Below are positions 29,209-39,102 of a DNA stretch of 64,000 nucleotides, one piece after another (positions within the stretch are counted from its first letter, which is position 1; each line of letters starts with the position of its first letter). This stretch comes from Terriglobia bacterium. Lineage in GTDB: Bacteria > Acidobacteriota > Terriglobia > Bryobacterales > Bryobacteraceae. The position numbers were made by a program, and so were the translations under genes. A model generated the notes under the pieces. That model was not told where the DNA came from, did no database searches, and saw nothing but the letters and a program-made list of their open reading frames with translations. Where the stretch lies: NCBI GenBank assembly GCA_021324615.1, contig JAJPIT010000113.1, positions 62,001 through 126,000 on the forward strand, in the 5' to 3' direction.

Positions 29209-31767
29209 ATGTCGTTTCAGATTCGCCCTTTGAGGGAGTTCCTCGTTCGCCCGGCGCTGCCGGAAAAGCTCTCCAGACTTTCCGAAATCGGCTACAACCT
29301 GTTGTGGAGCTGGGATCACACGATCCGCAGTCTGTTCCGGCGGCTGGATCCGCTGATCTGGAAGCAGTCCAACCACAATCCGGTGGTGATGCTGGGGCGG
29401 ATTCCACAGGCCACGCTGGAGCGCGCCGCGGCCGATCCGCGGTTTCTGGCGCTCTATCGCCGTGCCTGCGAGATTCACGACAACTATCTGAGCGCCCGGG
29501 GCAACGCTCCCTCCAACATGCTGGTCGCCTATTTCTCGATGGAGTACGGCTTGCTGGACTGCATGCCGATCTACTCCGGCGGCCTCGGCGTGCTTTCCGG
29601 AGATCACCTGAAGGCCTCAAGCGACGCGATGCTGCCGCTGGTCGGCATCGGGCTGTTGTATCAAAAAGGGTATCTGCAACAAACGCTGGGTCCGGATGGC
29701 TGGCAGCAGGAACGGACGCCGGTCAACGATTTTTACTCCCTTCCTCTGACGCCGGAAACGCGCGCCGACGGCAGCGAGCTTCTGGTGACGGTGACGCTGG
29801 CCGGCACGCCGGTGTTTCTCAAGGTGTGGCGGATCGACGTGGGCCGCGTCAAATTGTATCTGTTAGACAGCAACAATCCGCACAACGCCAGCGCGGAGCA
29901 TCGGGAGATCACCAGCCAGCTATACGGCGGAGACCGTCACCACCGCATTCGCCAGGAAATCGCCTTGGGAATCGGCGGTTTGCGCGCTTTGAAGGAGCTG
30001 GGATTTCAGCCCACTGTGTATCACATGAACGAGGGTCATTCGGCGTTTCTGGCGCTGGAACGGATCCGCGTTTTGATGACAGAAAATCACTTAAGTTTCG
30101 CCGAGGCGCTGGACGCGGCCCGGACGAATAATATTTTCACCACCCACACCTCGGTGCCGGCCGGAATCGACCTGTTCGACTCGGCCATGATGTACGCGTA
30201 TTTTCAGGATTACGCCCGGGAGCTGGGAATCAGCTTCGACGAACTGCTCGCGCTGGGGCGGCGTGAGCCGGCCGATCCGCAGGAGCCGTTTTCGATGGCC
30301 ATCGCGGCGTTTAAAACATCGGCCTACCGCAACGCCGTCAGCCGCCTGCATCGCCGCGTCTCGCAGCAGATGTGGGAGGGATTGTGGCCGAACCTTCCGG
30401 TGTGGGAAGTTCCGATCACCTCCATCACCAACGGCGTACATCTTACCAGTTGGGTGAACGGCGACCTGGCCGGAATTTACGATCAGTATCTGGCTCCGGA
30501 CTGGCGCGAGGGACACGCCGAGCCCAAGATGTGGGATCAGATCGCGGAAATTCCCGACGCGGAGCTGTGGGAAGCGCACCGCCGGAGGAAGCGGCGGCTC
30601 ATCAACTTCATTCGCGAGCGCGCCGCCGCGGCGGCCATGGAGCGGAATGCTCCGTCGCCCGAGGTGCGGCGATTGCAGGAGATTCTCGATCCGGAGACGC
30701 TGACGCTCGGCTTCGCGCGGCGTTTCGCGACGTATAAGCGCGCCACGCTGATCTTCCGCGATCTGGAGCGGCTGAAAAAGATCCTAACCAATCCGCGCAT
30801 GCCGGTCCAGATGGTCATCGCCGGCAAGGCCCATCCGCAGGACGTTCCGGGCAAGGCCCTGATTCGCGAAATCGTCCAGTTTTCAAAGCTTCCCGAACTG
30901 GCCGGTCATATTATCTTCGTTGAGGACTACGGGATTCAGGTGGCGCGGGAGCTGGTGCAGGGCGTCGATGTGTGGTTGAACACGCCGCGGCGCGGCGAGG
31001 AGGCCTGCGGCACCAGCGGCATGAAGGCCGGCATCAACGGCGTGCTGAACATGAGCATTCTGGACGGCTGGTTCGACGAAGCCGCCGAAAAGACCGGCGG
31101 ATGGGCCATCGGCGACCGCGAGCCGTACTCGCCGGAGCGCGACGACGCGCACGCCGCCGCCATCTATTCCCTGCTGGAAAGCGAAGTGGTGCCGCTGTAC
31201 TACGAAGGGCGGGAACAGGGCGTACCGGTGGAGTGGATGCGGCGCGTCAAAAAGTCGCTGAGGTTCGTCAGCGCGCATTTCAACTGCCAGAGGATGGTCA
31301 ACGAATACCGGTCGCAGTTGTACGAGCCGGCGCATCGCGCCTTCGAGGCCGTCATGCGGGATCAGTTCCATCCGGCGCGGGAGCGCGCCCGGTGGCAGCG
31401 CAAGGTGAGCGAGAGCTGGGACCGGGTGGCGTTCCTCGACTCCACCCTCGAATCGGCCGGCGCGGTGGTCACCGGCTCGCCGGTGCCACTGCGCGCCCGG
31501 GTGGACCTAGCCGGTCTAGATCCGCAGGACGTTCGTGTGGAGGCGGTGGTCGGCCGGGTGGGCGCCCATGGAGAACTGGAGGAAACGCAGGTACTGACGC
31601 TGGCGCCGCTGGAGCAACAGGGAACGGTGTTTCTGTTTGGAAGGGATTTTGCTCCGTTCACGACCGGGAGGTTGGGCTATTCGCTGCGGGTGAGTCCGAA
31701 TCATTATGACGATCCCTTAAACAGGCCGTGTAATTCTCCGGTGAAATGGGCCGGAGCGGGCGTCTAA
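29209..31767 (+). CDS. glgP: Alpha-glucan (glycogen/maltodextrin) phosphorylase
   Basis: 852 residues from the ATG at 29209, which has GGAG 4 bases ahead (a TTG one codon earlier is possible). The N-terminal DUF3417-like part includes LWSWDHTIRSLF; YFSMEYGL and MPIYSGGLGVLSGDHLKASSD follow, then the C-terminal EEACGTSGMKAGINGVLN, the PLP/phosphate site region, and FARRFATYKRATL. It matches the shorter actinobacterial/thermophile-type GlgP. Reaction: phosphorolysis of alpha-1,4-glucan to glucose-1-phosphate. A ROK sugar kinase lies 0.7 kb downstream and galU at 47 kb, but no glycogen operon is formed. Confidence 0.94.
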   Translation: MSFQIRPLREFLVRPALPEKLSRLSEIGYNLLWSWDHTIRSLFRRLDPLIWKQSNHNPVVMLGRIPQATLERAAADPRFLALYRRACEIHDNYLSARGNAPSNMLVAYFSMEYGLLDCMPIYSGGLGVLSGDHLKASSDAMLPLVGIGLLYQKGYLQQTLGPDGWQQERTPVNDFYSLPLTPETRADGSELLVTVTLAGTPVFLKVWRIDVGRVKLYLLDSNNPHNASAEHREITSQLYGGDRHHRIRQEIALGIGGLRALKELGFQPTVYHMNEGHSAFLALERIRVLMTENHLSFAEALDAARTNNIFTTHTSVPAGIDLFDSAMMYAYFQDYARELGISFDELLALGRREPADPQEPFSMAIAAFKTSAYRNAVSRLHRRVSQQMWEGLWPNLPVWEVPITSITNGVHLTSWVNGDLAGIYDQYLAPDWREGHAEPKMWDQIAEIPDAELWEAHRRRKRRLINFIRERAAAAAMERNAPSPEVRRLQEILDPETLTLGFARRFATYKRATLIFRDLERLKKILTNPRMPVQMVIAGKAHPQDVPGKALIREIVQFSKLPELAGHIIFVEDYGIQVARELVQGVDVWLNTPRRGEEACGTSGMKAGINGVLNMSILDGWFDEAAEKTGGWAIGDREPYSPERDDAHAAAIYSLLESEVVPLYYEGREQGVPVEWMRRVKKSLRFVSAHFNCQRMVNEYRSQLYEPAHRAFEAVMRDQFHPARERARWQRKVSESWDRVAFLDSTLESAGAVVTGSPVPLRARVDLAGLDPQDVRVEAVVGRVGAHGELEETQVLTLAPLEQQGTVFLFGRDFAPFTTGRLGYSLRVSPNHYDDPLNRPCNSPVKWAGAGV

Positions 31768-31992
31768 CTAAAGGGACGGCGGAAAATCACCGATAGAAGA
31801 CCGGGCCGGGTGAAGATTTCACTGGATTCCGCGGCCAGTTCGTGGTACATAGTGGTTTAGACACTCGCGGGCGCTGGTGGAACCGCTTCTTGCAGGCGCC
31901 CGGCGGTCTCCCGAAATCTCTCGAAGCATCTCCCGAAGCTTTGTACGGTAACGGTTTCACAAAGGAGCAGCATCCGCTTCAGATACAACTCT

Positions 31993-32511
31993 ATGGAAGG
32001 CGATCGCAAGTACCGGCAACGCGGCTATTTGGACTCCGGCCGCGACTATTCCGGAAACGGCGGGACGCGGCGCGAGGAGCGCCCACGCCCGCAGGGTCCA
32101 CGGCTTCCCATCGATGTCACCGGCCCACGCCTGCCGCGAATGGTGCAGGCGGTGGCGGCGGCGCGGTGCTATAACTGCGCCGCCACGCTGCCCTCCGACA
32201 TCGATTGGCGGGGAAACTGCCCCAAATGCGGAGCCGCGCTGCACTGCTGCAAGCAATGCGCGCACTTTGAGCCCTCCACGCGATTCCAATGCCTGAAGCC
32301 GGTTCCGGCGCGCATCTCCCCCAAGGACCAGGCCAATCACTGCGATCTGTTCAGCCCGCGCGTGACGGTGGCGCGCGATGCGCCGGCCGCGGGCCACGTT
32401 TTTGGCATCGGCAACGGCAACGGCGGCTCCGCGCTGCCCAATGTGCCGGCTCCCAAGAGCGCCACCGACGCGCGGGCCCTCTTCGATAGCCTGTTTAAGA
32501 AGCCAGAATAG
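31993..32511 (+). CDS. Zinc-ribbon protein of unknown function
   Basis: 172 residues. The N-terminal 50 are Arg/Gly-rich and probably disordered. A cysteine-rich core follows: ARCYNCAATLP, GNCPKCGAAL, HCCKQCAHFE, then FQCLKP and NHCDLF, at least nine cysteines able to bind two or more zinc ions. The rest is low complexity up to ALFDSLFKKPE. No ribosome site sits right before the ATG (AAAGGAG is about 25 bases away), so initiation is uncertain. The 225 bases before it, after glgP, show no other gene. The 3' end overlaps the ROK kinase gene by 17 bases. Confidence 0.75.
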   Translation: MEGDRKYRQRGYLDSGRDYSGNGGTRREERPRPQGPRLPIDVTGPRLPRMVQAVAAARCYNCAATLPSDIDWRGNCPKCGAALHCCKQCAHFEPSTRFQCLKPVPARISPKDQANHCDLFSPRVTVARDAPAAGHVFGIGNGNGGSALPNVPAPKSATDARALFDSLFKKPE

Positions 32512-33328
32512 CGGCGCCCCACAGGACGCTGTCGTCCCCCAGCGCCGCCGGCTGTACGTCCAGACGGGCGCCCGACCACGCCGTAACCTGCCGCCGCAGT
32601 TCCTCGCGCAGCGGAACGAAAAGCGCGTCACCGGCCTTGGCGATTCCTCCTCCGATGACGATCCGCGCCGGATTCAAAAGCATGACCGCGGCCTTCAGTC
32701 CGGCGGCCAGATCGGCGGCGTAACGGCGGGTGAAGGAAGCCTCGCCAAGCAGCTCGCGCGCGGGCTTGCCGTAGTCGCGTTCCAGCCAAAGGCCGCAGCA
32801 GATTCGCTCGAAACATCCGCGGGCGCCGCACAGGCACGGGGGACCGTCCGGTCGTATGGCGATATGCCCCAGCTCGCCCGCCCAGGAGTCGGCGCCTCGA
32901 TAAAGCTCGCCGTTTTCGAGAACGATCCCGCCGCCGATGCCGGTGGAAAGGGTCATGTAGAACATCGGCAGATGACCGCGGCCCGCGCCGAACCGAGCCT
33001 CGCCGAGCGCGCCGGCGTTGGCGTCGTTGTCGATCACCACCGGCACGCCAAGGGCGGATTGTAGACGCCCGGCCAGCGGAAAATCCCTCCAGCCGGCGGC
33101 GTGGGTGGAAAGAGCCACGCGCTGGCCGGCGAAATCGACCGGGCCGCCGAAGCCCACGCCGCAGCGCTCGAACCGCCAGCGGCCGGCGATCGAAAGCAGC
33201 TCGGCGATCATCGGTTCGGGCCCCGCCGCGCGGTCGGTGGGGCGCGTTTCCTTGGCGGCGATGCGCTGTTCTTCAAACAGCGCAGCCTGGAACTTCGTCC
33301 CGCCGATGTCGATCGCCAGCCGGCGCAT
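32495..33328 (-). CDS. ROK-family sugar kinase
   Basis: 277 residues from the ATG at 33328; the longer frame enters the HAD gene. The ATP motif IDIGGTKFQ opens the protein, DNDANAGALGE carries the catalytic aspartate region, and GHIAIRPDGPPCLCGARGCFE is the zinc-binding ROK signature with three cysteines and one histidine. No DNA-binding domain, so an enzyme rather than a repressor; glucose or another hexose is the likely substrate. It starts 12 bases after the HAD phosphatase gene. Confidence 0.9.
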   Translation of the reverse strand: MRRLAIDIGGTKFQAALFEEQRIAAKETRPTDRAAGPEPMIAELLSIAGRWRFERCGVGFGGPVDFAGQRVALSTHAAGWRDFPLAGRLQSALGVPVVIDNDANAGALGEARFGAGRGHLPMFYMTLSTGIGGGIVLENGELYRGADSWAGELGHIAIRPDGPPCLCGARGCFERICCGLWLERDYGKPARELLGEASFTRRYAADLAAGLKAAVMLLNPARIVIGGGIAKAGDALFVPLREELRRQVTAWSGARLDVQPAALGDDSVLWGAAILAS

Positions 33329-33339
33329 GAGGGCGCTCC

Positions 33340-34161
33340 TCAAGAATTGGCCACTTGCCGTCCGGCGAACAGCGCCGCCATCAGCTCGTCGGCGCAGAGG
33401 TAATTCGGCACGATATAATCGGCGCCGACGCCGATCAGCCGCCGGCGTTTCCATTCGTCGATGGCCCGGCACTCGGGCTCGGCGGTGGCCACCCCCACCG
33501 CCACGCCCCCGACCAGCTTTACTTCCTCGATCTCCACATAGCCGTCGCCGAAGCCCAAAATTTCGCCGCCCCGGACGCCGGTGGTGGTGAGGATGCGCTG
33601 GATCAGAATCTTTTTCGAAAAGCTTTTGTAGTCGTCCTGCGCGCCATAGACGCCGCCGTCGAAATAGCGCGCCACGTCGAGCAGCCGCGCTTCTTCCTTC
33701 ATATAAACCTCGTCCGTGCCGCTGGCCAGATACAGGGTCAAGCCGCGCGATTTGAGGGATTCAAGCAGCGCCCGCGCGCCTGGCACCAGATAGCGCTCCG
33801 GCGCAACCCGCCCTTGCCGCAGATCCTCGATGCGGCCGTGAATGCGCGTCCACAGCCGGTCCAGGTACATTTTCTTATACTCCAGCGGATCGAGCGCGCG
33901 GCCGCCGCGCTTGCGCACGTGTTCGGCGAACTCCATCATCTGGTAAATCGTCTCCTTTCCGGTGAGACGCCAGACGAAATCCTCGACGATCGAGCGCAGC
34001 TCGGCTTCGCTCTCCCCGCTGTTCAGGTCCAGGAGAATCTCCACCATCATCGGCACCATCACCTCGACCCAGCCGGAGCGGATCAGGGACAGGGTGCCGT
34101 CAAAGTCGAACACCACGGCGCGCGCGCGGGCGGCGGAAACGGAGCGGATGGATTCAATCAT
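33340..34161 (-). CDS. HAD-superfamily phosphatase
   Basis: 273 residues. Motif I DFDGTLSLIRSGW (about 19-31) holds the nucleophile and acid/base aspartates; motif II is YLASGTD, a lysine is in FSKKILIQRI, and motif IV is GFGDGYVEIEE. The cap is helical and inserted after motif I, as in the beta-phosphoglucomutase/phosphoglycolate phosphatase group. Substrate unknown. It is followed by the ROK kinase, suggesting a two-gene sugar-phosphate unit. Confidence 0.87.
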   Translation of the reverse strand: MIESIRSVSAARARAVVFDFDGTLSLIRSGWVEVMVPMMVEILLDLNSGESEAELRSIVEDFVWRLTGKETIYQMMEFAEHVRKRGGRALDPLEYKKMYLDRLWTRIHGRIEDLRQGRVAPERYLVPGARALLESLKSRGLTLYLASGTDEVYMKEEARLLDVARYFDGGVYGAQDDYKSFSKKILIQRILTTTGVRGGEILGFGDGYVEIEEVKLVGGVAVGVATAEPECRAIDEWKRRRLIGVGADYIVPNYLCADELMAALFAGRQVANS

Positions 34162-34191
34162 TCGTCAAGCGGGCGCGGGGAGGTTCCCCAC

Positions 34192-34872
34192 TTACAACCA
34201 ATACTCCCATTTTCCCGCCGCGATCACATAGGCGCTCAGGCAGGCGTTGGTGACGGCGTGCGCGAAAATCAGATCCCCCAGGCTGCGCGTTCTCACCATC
34301 CACCAGTTGTAGAGGATGCCGGCGGCAAGCCCCACGTCCCAATACGGGCCGTGTTCGGAGGCAAACAGCAAGGCGACCATCCAGAAGGAAAACGGAGTGT
34401 AGGCGCCGAGCGGAACTTTCTGAAAGTCGGGCGAAATGATCCAGCGCATCAGCCACGCGCGCCAGAAAAGTTCTTCGATGACGGGCACCACGATCACCGC
34501 GCGGACCGTGCGCAGCGCCAGCAGCGGCACGCTCAGCCGCGCCGCCGCCGGAAACGTTGACTGCATGGTTCCCATGATTGAGTTCTCCAGATGATGGCGA
34601 TATCCCGGCAGCAGCAGATCCGGCGTGATCCACAGGACGAACACCACTACGCCGACCGCGGCGCTCGCCAGCGGCGCGCGCATGGAAAAATCCAGCACCG
34701 GATGCGCGATCACCGCCGTCAGCGCCAGCATCACCGCGAGAAACGCCGCCTCCCGCGCCAGCAAAGCGATGGGAACAAAACCGCGCAGCGAGAGAATCGC
34801 CATGAAGACGGCAAACGGCGCGACATAGGGCGCCGATCCAGCAACCGCGGCGCGGCGGCGGAATGCAGTCAA
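34192..34872 (-). CDS. CPBP-family intramembrane protease (CAAX protease-related)
   Basis: 226 residues with about six membrane helices. The CPBP active-site motifs are seen: VIEELFWRAWLMRW (Glu-Glu and Arg), FASEHG (His) and FAHAVTNA (His/Asn). This arrangement resembles the CAAX-protease-related proteins found with PEP-CTERM/exosortase loci. It overlaps the upstream TPR lipoprotein gene by 4 bases, which strengthens the link because PrsT-type TPR lipoproteins belong to such loci; no exosortase is in the window. Confidence 0.82.
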   Translation of the reverse strand: MTAFRRRAAVAGSAPYVAPFAVFMAILSLRGFVPIALLAREAAFLAVMLALTAVIAHPVLDFSMRAPLASAAVGVVVFVLWITPDLLLPGYRHHLENSIMGTMQSTFPAAARLSVPLLALRTVRAVIVVPVIEELFWRAWLMRWIISPDFQKVPLGAYTPFSFWMVALLFASEHGPYWDVGLAAGILYNWWMVRTRSLGDLIFAHAVTNACLSAYVIAAGKWEYWL

Positions 34873-37181
34873 TCGCTGTGCTGAAGCAAGTCCTGAATCT
34901 TGCTCTTCTCGTCGGTGGAAGGATTGTCCTTGAGCGCGGTCTCGAATTCGCGCCGGGCCGCCGACCGGTCCCCTTTTTGAAGCAGCGCCATTCCGTAATG
35001 GAAATGGAAAGTGGGGTTGTGCGGATCCTTCTGAACCAGATCCGTGAACACGCGCACGGCGTCCTCGCTCATGTTTTTCTTGATGTAGATCCAGCCCAGC
35101 GTATCGGCGATATCGAAGGAGGCGGGCGCCTTCTGCCGCGCTCGCTGCGCCATGGTCAAAGCCTGGTCGAGATCGTTGCCCTCCTCAGCTTTAATGAACG
35201 CCAGATTGTTCAGAGCCACCGGATGGTCGGGCTCGATTTTAAGGATCTGCTCGTAGATGGGCTTGGCCTGCTCGCGCTTGCCGGTGCCATCCATCAGCAG
35301 GGCCAGTTGCAGCAGACAGGACGTGCTGTTGGGCGCCTCCTGGGTGCAGCGGCGGAAGGAGTCGATGGCCGAGTTCAAATCGCCCTTGCGGCGCTGTGTC
35401 TCGCCCAACTGGAACAGCAGGCTGGGCGACTTGGGCTCCTTGGCCAGCAGCTCATTATAAATCGCGATCGCCTCGTCATAGCGCTCGGCGCGCACGTCCA
35501 GATGAGCCAGGAACAGCTTCAGATCACCGCGCTGCGGCTCCCGGTTGACGGCGTTCTGCGCTTCCTTGATCGCCTCCGACATGCGCCCCTCGCTCACCAG
35601 CGCTTCGGTGAGCCCGCCCAAACCGCGATGATCGTTGGGATTGGACTTGTTCAATTCGGCGAAAATCTGTTCGGCGCGCTTATAATCTTTGTCCTGCCAG
35701 GCCAGATATCCCGCCTGATAGCGGGCTTCCACGTTCTGCGGAAACGCCTTGCTGATGTAATCGATCTCCTGCCGCGCTTTGTCCTTATCGCCCATGATCA
35801 ACAGCGCGCTTGACCGCAGCAGATGGGCCTGCAAATTATTTTGGTCGATGCTCAGAATGTCGTCGGCGGCCTTGAGCGCCTTGCCGGAGTCGTTCTTGGA
35901 AAGATAAATTTTGGCCAGCAGCTCCCTTCCGGCGATGAAATCGGGCCGGATCTTGATGGCCTCTTCCAACTGAAGCCGCGCGGCGTCGATATCGGGCGGC
36001 GTTTTGGCGATCAGCGCGCGCGCGTAATTGAAGCGGTACAGATGATTCTGCGGCGATTTGGAAACCAGCGACTGCAAATCATTGGCGGCGATATTGATCT
36101 GCTCGCGGTCGCCGGTGGTCAGCATCAGCGCTGCCCGCATGGCGATCGCGTCCACATCCTTGGGGTTCTCCTTGAGCACCGTGTTCAGCATCGACCGCGC
36201 GTCCTGGTTGTCGCCGTGCGCCGCGTACAGCTCCACCATGCGCTTCTGGTACAGCGCCTTGTCCTTGGGAAAGTCCTTCATCGCGATCTGATACTGCTCC
36301 TTGGCGCGGTCGTATTCATGCGCGCGGAACAGGAAGAAGTCGCCGGCCAGCAGATGGCCTTCCGGAAACTTCTTTTCATCGCTCAGCCGCTGGATCACCG
36401 CGTCCAGCTCCGGCCGGCGCTGGAGAACGTAATAATGCTGCGCCAGTTGCAGCAGGTACTGCGCCTGGTTCGGATTGGCGTCGATCTTCTGCTTCAGCAC
36501 CTGCTCGGCTTCGTCCGTTCTCTTCTGCCGCATGTACTGGATGTAGAGCAGGTCGTACATCGGGGCAAAGTTCTTGTGGCTGGCGATCACATCATGCGCC
36601 AGCTTTTCCGCCTCCGGCATGCGGTTGGTGAAGGCCAGCGCCTCGAAGTAGGAGATCACCAGCTCCGGCTCCAGCGGCTTGGCGGCGTTGGCCTTTTCAA
36701 ACTCCGGCACCGCCTCGGCCGGTTTTCCCGAAATCAGGGCCAACTGCCCTTTGATGCGATGGCCGTCGAACGAGTTGGGATCCTTCTTCAGAAGCTTCGC
36801 CGTAAGGTCGTCCAGGTCGGTGGCGATCTGCGGCCGGTGCCGGGGATCCTGCGCCGCCGCTACCAGATAAATGTCGCACAGCTTGACCATCGCGTCGGTA
36901 TTATCGGGCTGCAATGATACCGCGCGCTGGAGCTGATGCACGGCGTCCCCGTAATTGGCCAGCTTCAGATCGGTGAGGCCCAGCCGGTAGTACGCCTCGC
37001 CGAAGCGCAGGTCCTTTTGCAGGGCCTTGCGATACATAATCGACGCTTCTTTGTACTTGCCCTTGGCGAAGAACTTGTTCCCGTTTTCCAGGTAGCGTTG
37101 CGCCTGGGCCTTCGGATCCCGGCTGCACGACGCCAAAATTACGACTAGAGGCAGTAGCCTCAGTAATTTACGGCTTGACAT
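34869..37181 (-). CDS. TPR-repeat lipoprotein, PrsT-like
   Basis: About 770 residues from the ATG at 37181 (a TTG seven codons upstream is the only longer choice). The start MSSRKLLRLLPLVVILASC is a lipoprotein signal with lipobox ILASC. The remainder is an almost unbroken run of tetratricopeptide repeats, recognisable by A-x3-Y/F-x3-A/G patterns such as GNKFFAKGKYKEASIMYRKAL and SPSLLFQLGETQRRKGDLNSA. Such proteins scaffold envelope complexes, in some taxa for polysaccharide export with exosortase. Coupled to the CPBP protease by a 4-base overlap. Confidence 0.88.
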   Translation of the reverse strand: MSSRKLLRLLPLVVILASCSRDPKAQAQRYLENGNKFFAKGKYKEASIMYRKALQKDLRFGEAYYRLGLTDLKLANYGDAVHQLQRAVSLQPDNTDAMVKLCDIYLVAAAQDPRHRPQIATDLDDLTAKLLKKDPNSFDGHRIKGQLALISGKPAEAVPEFEKANAAKPLEPELVISYFEALAFTNRMPEAEKLAHDVIASHKNFAPMYDLLYIQYMRQKRTDEAEQVLKQKIDANPNQAQYLLQLAQHYYVLQRRPELDAVIQRLSDEKKFPEGHLLAGDFFLFRAHEYDRAKEQYQIAMKDFPKDKALYQKRMVELYAAHGDNQDARSMLNTVLKENPKDVDAIAMRAALMLTTGDREQINIAANDLQSLVSKSPQNHLYRFNYARALIAKTPPDIDAARLQLEEAIKIRPDFIAGRELLAKIYLSKNDSGKALKAADDILSIDQNNLQAHLLRSSALLIMGDKDKARQEIDYISKAFPQNVEARYQAGYLAWQDKDYKRAEQIFAELNKSNPNDHRGLGGLTEALVSEGRMSEAIKEAQNAVNREPQRGDLKLFLAHLDVRAERYDEAIAIYNELLAKEPKSPSLLFQLGETQRRKGDLNSAIDSFRRCTQEAPNSTSCLLQLALLMDGTGKREQAKPIYEQILKIEPDHPVALNNLAFIKAEEGNDLDQALTMAQRARQKAPASFDIADTLGWIYIKKNMSEDAVRVFTDLVQKDPHNPTFHFHYGMALLQKGDRSAARREFETALKDNPSTDEKSKIQDLLQHSD

Positions 37182-37309
37182 CACTCTTAAAGTAAAGCAC
37201 AATCATCGTCCGGTGAAAAGGTACTAACGTTCTGGCCCGTGAAGCGTAAAACCGCCCCGGCGGGCGGGAAAAACCAGCGCCGGCGCCGCGCCTCTGCGGC
37301 TCGTCCGCT

Positions 37310-38803
37310 TTACCGGGCGATATCTTTCCACTCCCGTTCGTAATAGCGGACCAGAATCTGATCGTTTAGCCGATTCACCTCCGCCTGCACCGGCTTCATG
37401 TCTTCCGGAAAATCGAACAACTGCGGAATCGTGGAGACGGTTAAAAACTTCATGCCCGCGGGCAGCGTCGATGGCGGATGCCACTGGCTACCCGCCAGCG
37501 TGAAGCCCCACTCGCCGAAGCTCGGAACGTAGACGTGGTACGGCCAGGTCTGAAATCCGGCTTGCTGAAGCGTCTCGACCACGCACCAGTAGCTCTGGCG
37601 CGAAAACATCGGCGAGGTGCTCTGCACGACCGCCAGCCCGTGTTGGGCGACATGTTTCCGGAGCAGCCGGTAAAACGCGGAAGTATACAGCTTGCCGAGC
37701 GAATAGCTGGTGGGATCGGGAAAATCGACCACCACGAAGTCCCACACGCCCGGATTTTCATCGAGCCAGGGAAACGCGTCGGCGTTGATCACGTGAACCC
37801 GCGGATTGCGAAAGGAAAAACCGTTGAGCGGCGCAAGCAGGGGATGATCCGTGAATAAGCGGATCATCTCCGGATCCAGATCGACCAGCGTAATCGACTC
37901 CAGATTCGGATATTTCAGCAGCTCTCGAACCGCCAGCCCGTCGCCGCCGCCCAGCACCAGCGCGCGGCGCGCCCAGGGCAGCGACGACAATCCCGGATGC
38001 ACCAGCGATTCGTGATAGCGGTACTCGTCGCGCGAGCTGAACTGCAAATGGGAGTTGAGAAACAGGCGTATATCGTCTTTCCAGCGCGTCACCACGATGC
38101 GCTGGTAGCGCGTCTGGCGCTCGAAAATCACCTCGTCGGCGAAAAGCTGGTTGTCGGCCTGCGATTGAATCCAGTTGGAGGCGGCCATTCCTCCGCCGAG
38201 CAGCAGCAGCACGGCGACGCACGCCGCCCGCAGTCCCGCCCGCGACCGCAGTTGATCGCCAAACAGAAAGGTGGACCACAAGGCGACCGCCGCGTTGATC
38301 CCTCCGAACAGAAGCGCCGCGCGAACCAGACCGAGCTTGGGCACCAGCCACAGCGGAAAGGCGATGGAGGCGCCCAGCGCGCCCAGATAATCGAACGTCA
38401 GCACGTGCGAAACCAGATCGCGCAGATGAAATCGCCCCTCCAGAATCCGCATCAGCAGCGGGATCTCCAGGCCCACCAGAATTCCAACCGCGATCACCAG
38501 CAGATAAAGCGCGAGATCGAAGGCGTGGGTATAGGCGAAGGCGAGGAACAACAGCGAGGAAGAAAATCCGCCGACGACCGCCACCATCAGCTCGATCTCC
38601 ACGAATCGCGCGATCAGCGAGCGGCCCAGGTAGCGCGAAGCCGCGCTTCCCAGCCCCATGGCGAACAGATACGCGCCGATCACCGTCGAAAACTGGAGGA
38701 CGCTGTCGCCCAGCAGATAACTGGCAAGGGTTCCCGCGATCAGCTCATAGATCAGCCCGCAGGCGGCGATCAGCAGGACGGAAAGGAAAAGAACGACGGC
38801 CAT
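37310..38803 (-). CDS. Spermidine-synthase-like aminopropyltransferase with N-terminal membrane domain
   Basis: 497 residues. The first 215 contain about seven hydrophobic helices (starting VVLFLSVLLIAACGLIYELIAG). The rest is a SpeE-like Rossmann domain: LVLGGGDGLAVREL binds decarboxylated AdoMet, and VVVDFPDPTSYSLGKLYT keeps the D-x2-DP catalytic aspartate of polyamine aminopropyltransferases. Membrane-fused SpeE proteins are a known bacterial family whose acceptor is unclear. It is the last gene of the SPFH-SpeD-DUF4178-DUF350 operon, 66 bases after DUF350; the SpeD-like protein could supply its cosubstrate. Confidence 0.88.
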   Translation of the reverse strand: MAVVLFLSVLLIAACGLIYELIAGTLASYLLGDSVLQFSTVIGAYLFAMGLGSAASRYLGRSLIARFVEIELMVAVVGGFSSSLLFLAFAYTHAFDLALYLLVIAVGILVGLEIPLLMRILEGRFHLRDLVSHVLTFDYLGALGASIAFPLWLVPKLGLVRAALLFGGINAAVALWSTFLFGDQLRSRAGLRAACVAVLLLLGGGMAASNWIQSQADNQLFADEVIFERQTRYQRIVVTRWKDDIRLFLNSHLQFSSRDEYRYHESLVHPGLSSLPWARRALVLGGGDGLAVRELLKYPNLESITLVDLDPEMIRLFTDHPLLAPLNGFSFRNPRVHVINADAFPWLDENPGVWDFVVVDFPDPTSYSLGKLYTSAFYRLLRKHVAQHGLAVVQSTSPMFSRQSYWCVVETLQQAGFQTWPYHVYVPSFGEWGFTLAGSQWHPPSTLPAGMKFLTVSTIPQLFDFPEDMKPVQAEVNRLNDQILVRYYEREWKDIAR

Positions 38804-38869
38804 GAAAGTCGGAAAGCGTTCGCCTTCAGGATAAACCCTCGCGGCGCTCCGGCCCGCGCCGTCCGGGCC

Positions 38870-39082
38870 TCAGTGCACCGCCGCCGCGATGATAATGCAC
38901 ATGCCGAGCGAAATGGCGCCGATCAGGATCGCCAGCGCGACGTTTTTGTCCTTCACGATCTCGTTCCAGAGATGATATGGCGTCATCTTGTCGACGATCA
39001 GAAAGGCCAGCATGAAGATCACAATGCCTAAAAGCGCGTAAACCACCGCATTCAGAAACTGCCCGGGTTGGAATTGATCCAT
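38870..39082 (-). CDS. DUF350 membrane protein
   Basis: 70 residues with two hydrophobic helices (VVYALLGIVIFMLAFLIVD and VALAILIGAISLGMCIIIAAAV) separated by a polar DKMTPYHLWNEIVKDKN loop. Size, topology and the Asp-Lys-x-TP start of the loop fit DUF350, known from the E. coli yjfL locus, where it also lies near polyamine-related and membrane-stress genes. Molecular function unknown. Confidence 0.85.
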   Translation of the reverse strand: MDQFQPGQFLNAVVYALLGIVIFMLAFLIVDKMTPYHLWNEIVKDKNVALAILIGAISLGMCIIIAAAVH

Positions 39083-39102
39083 GAGTTGATTTCCTCCGAA
39101 GG

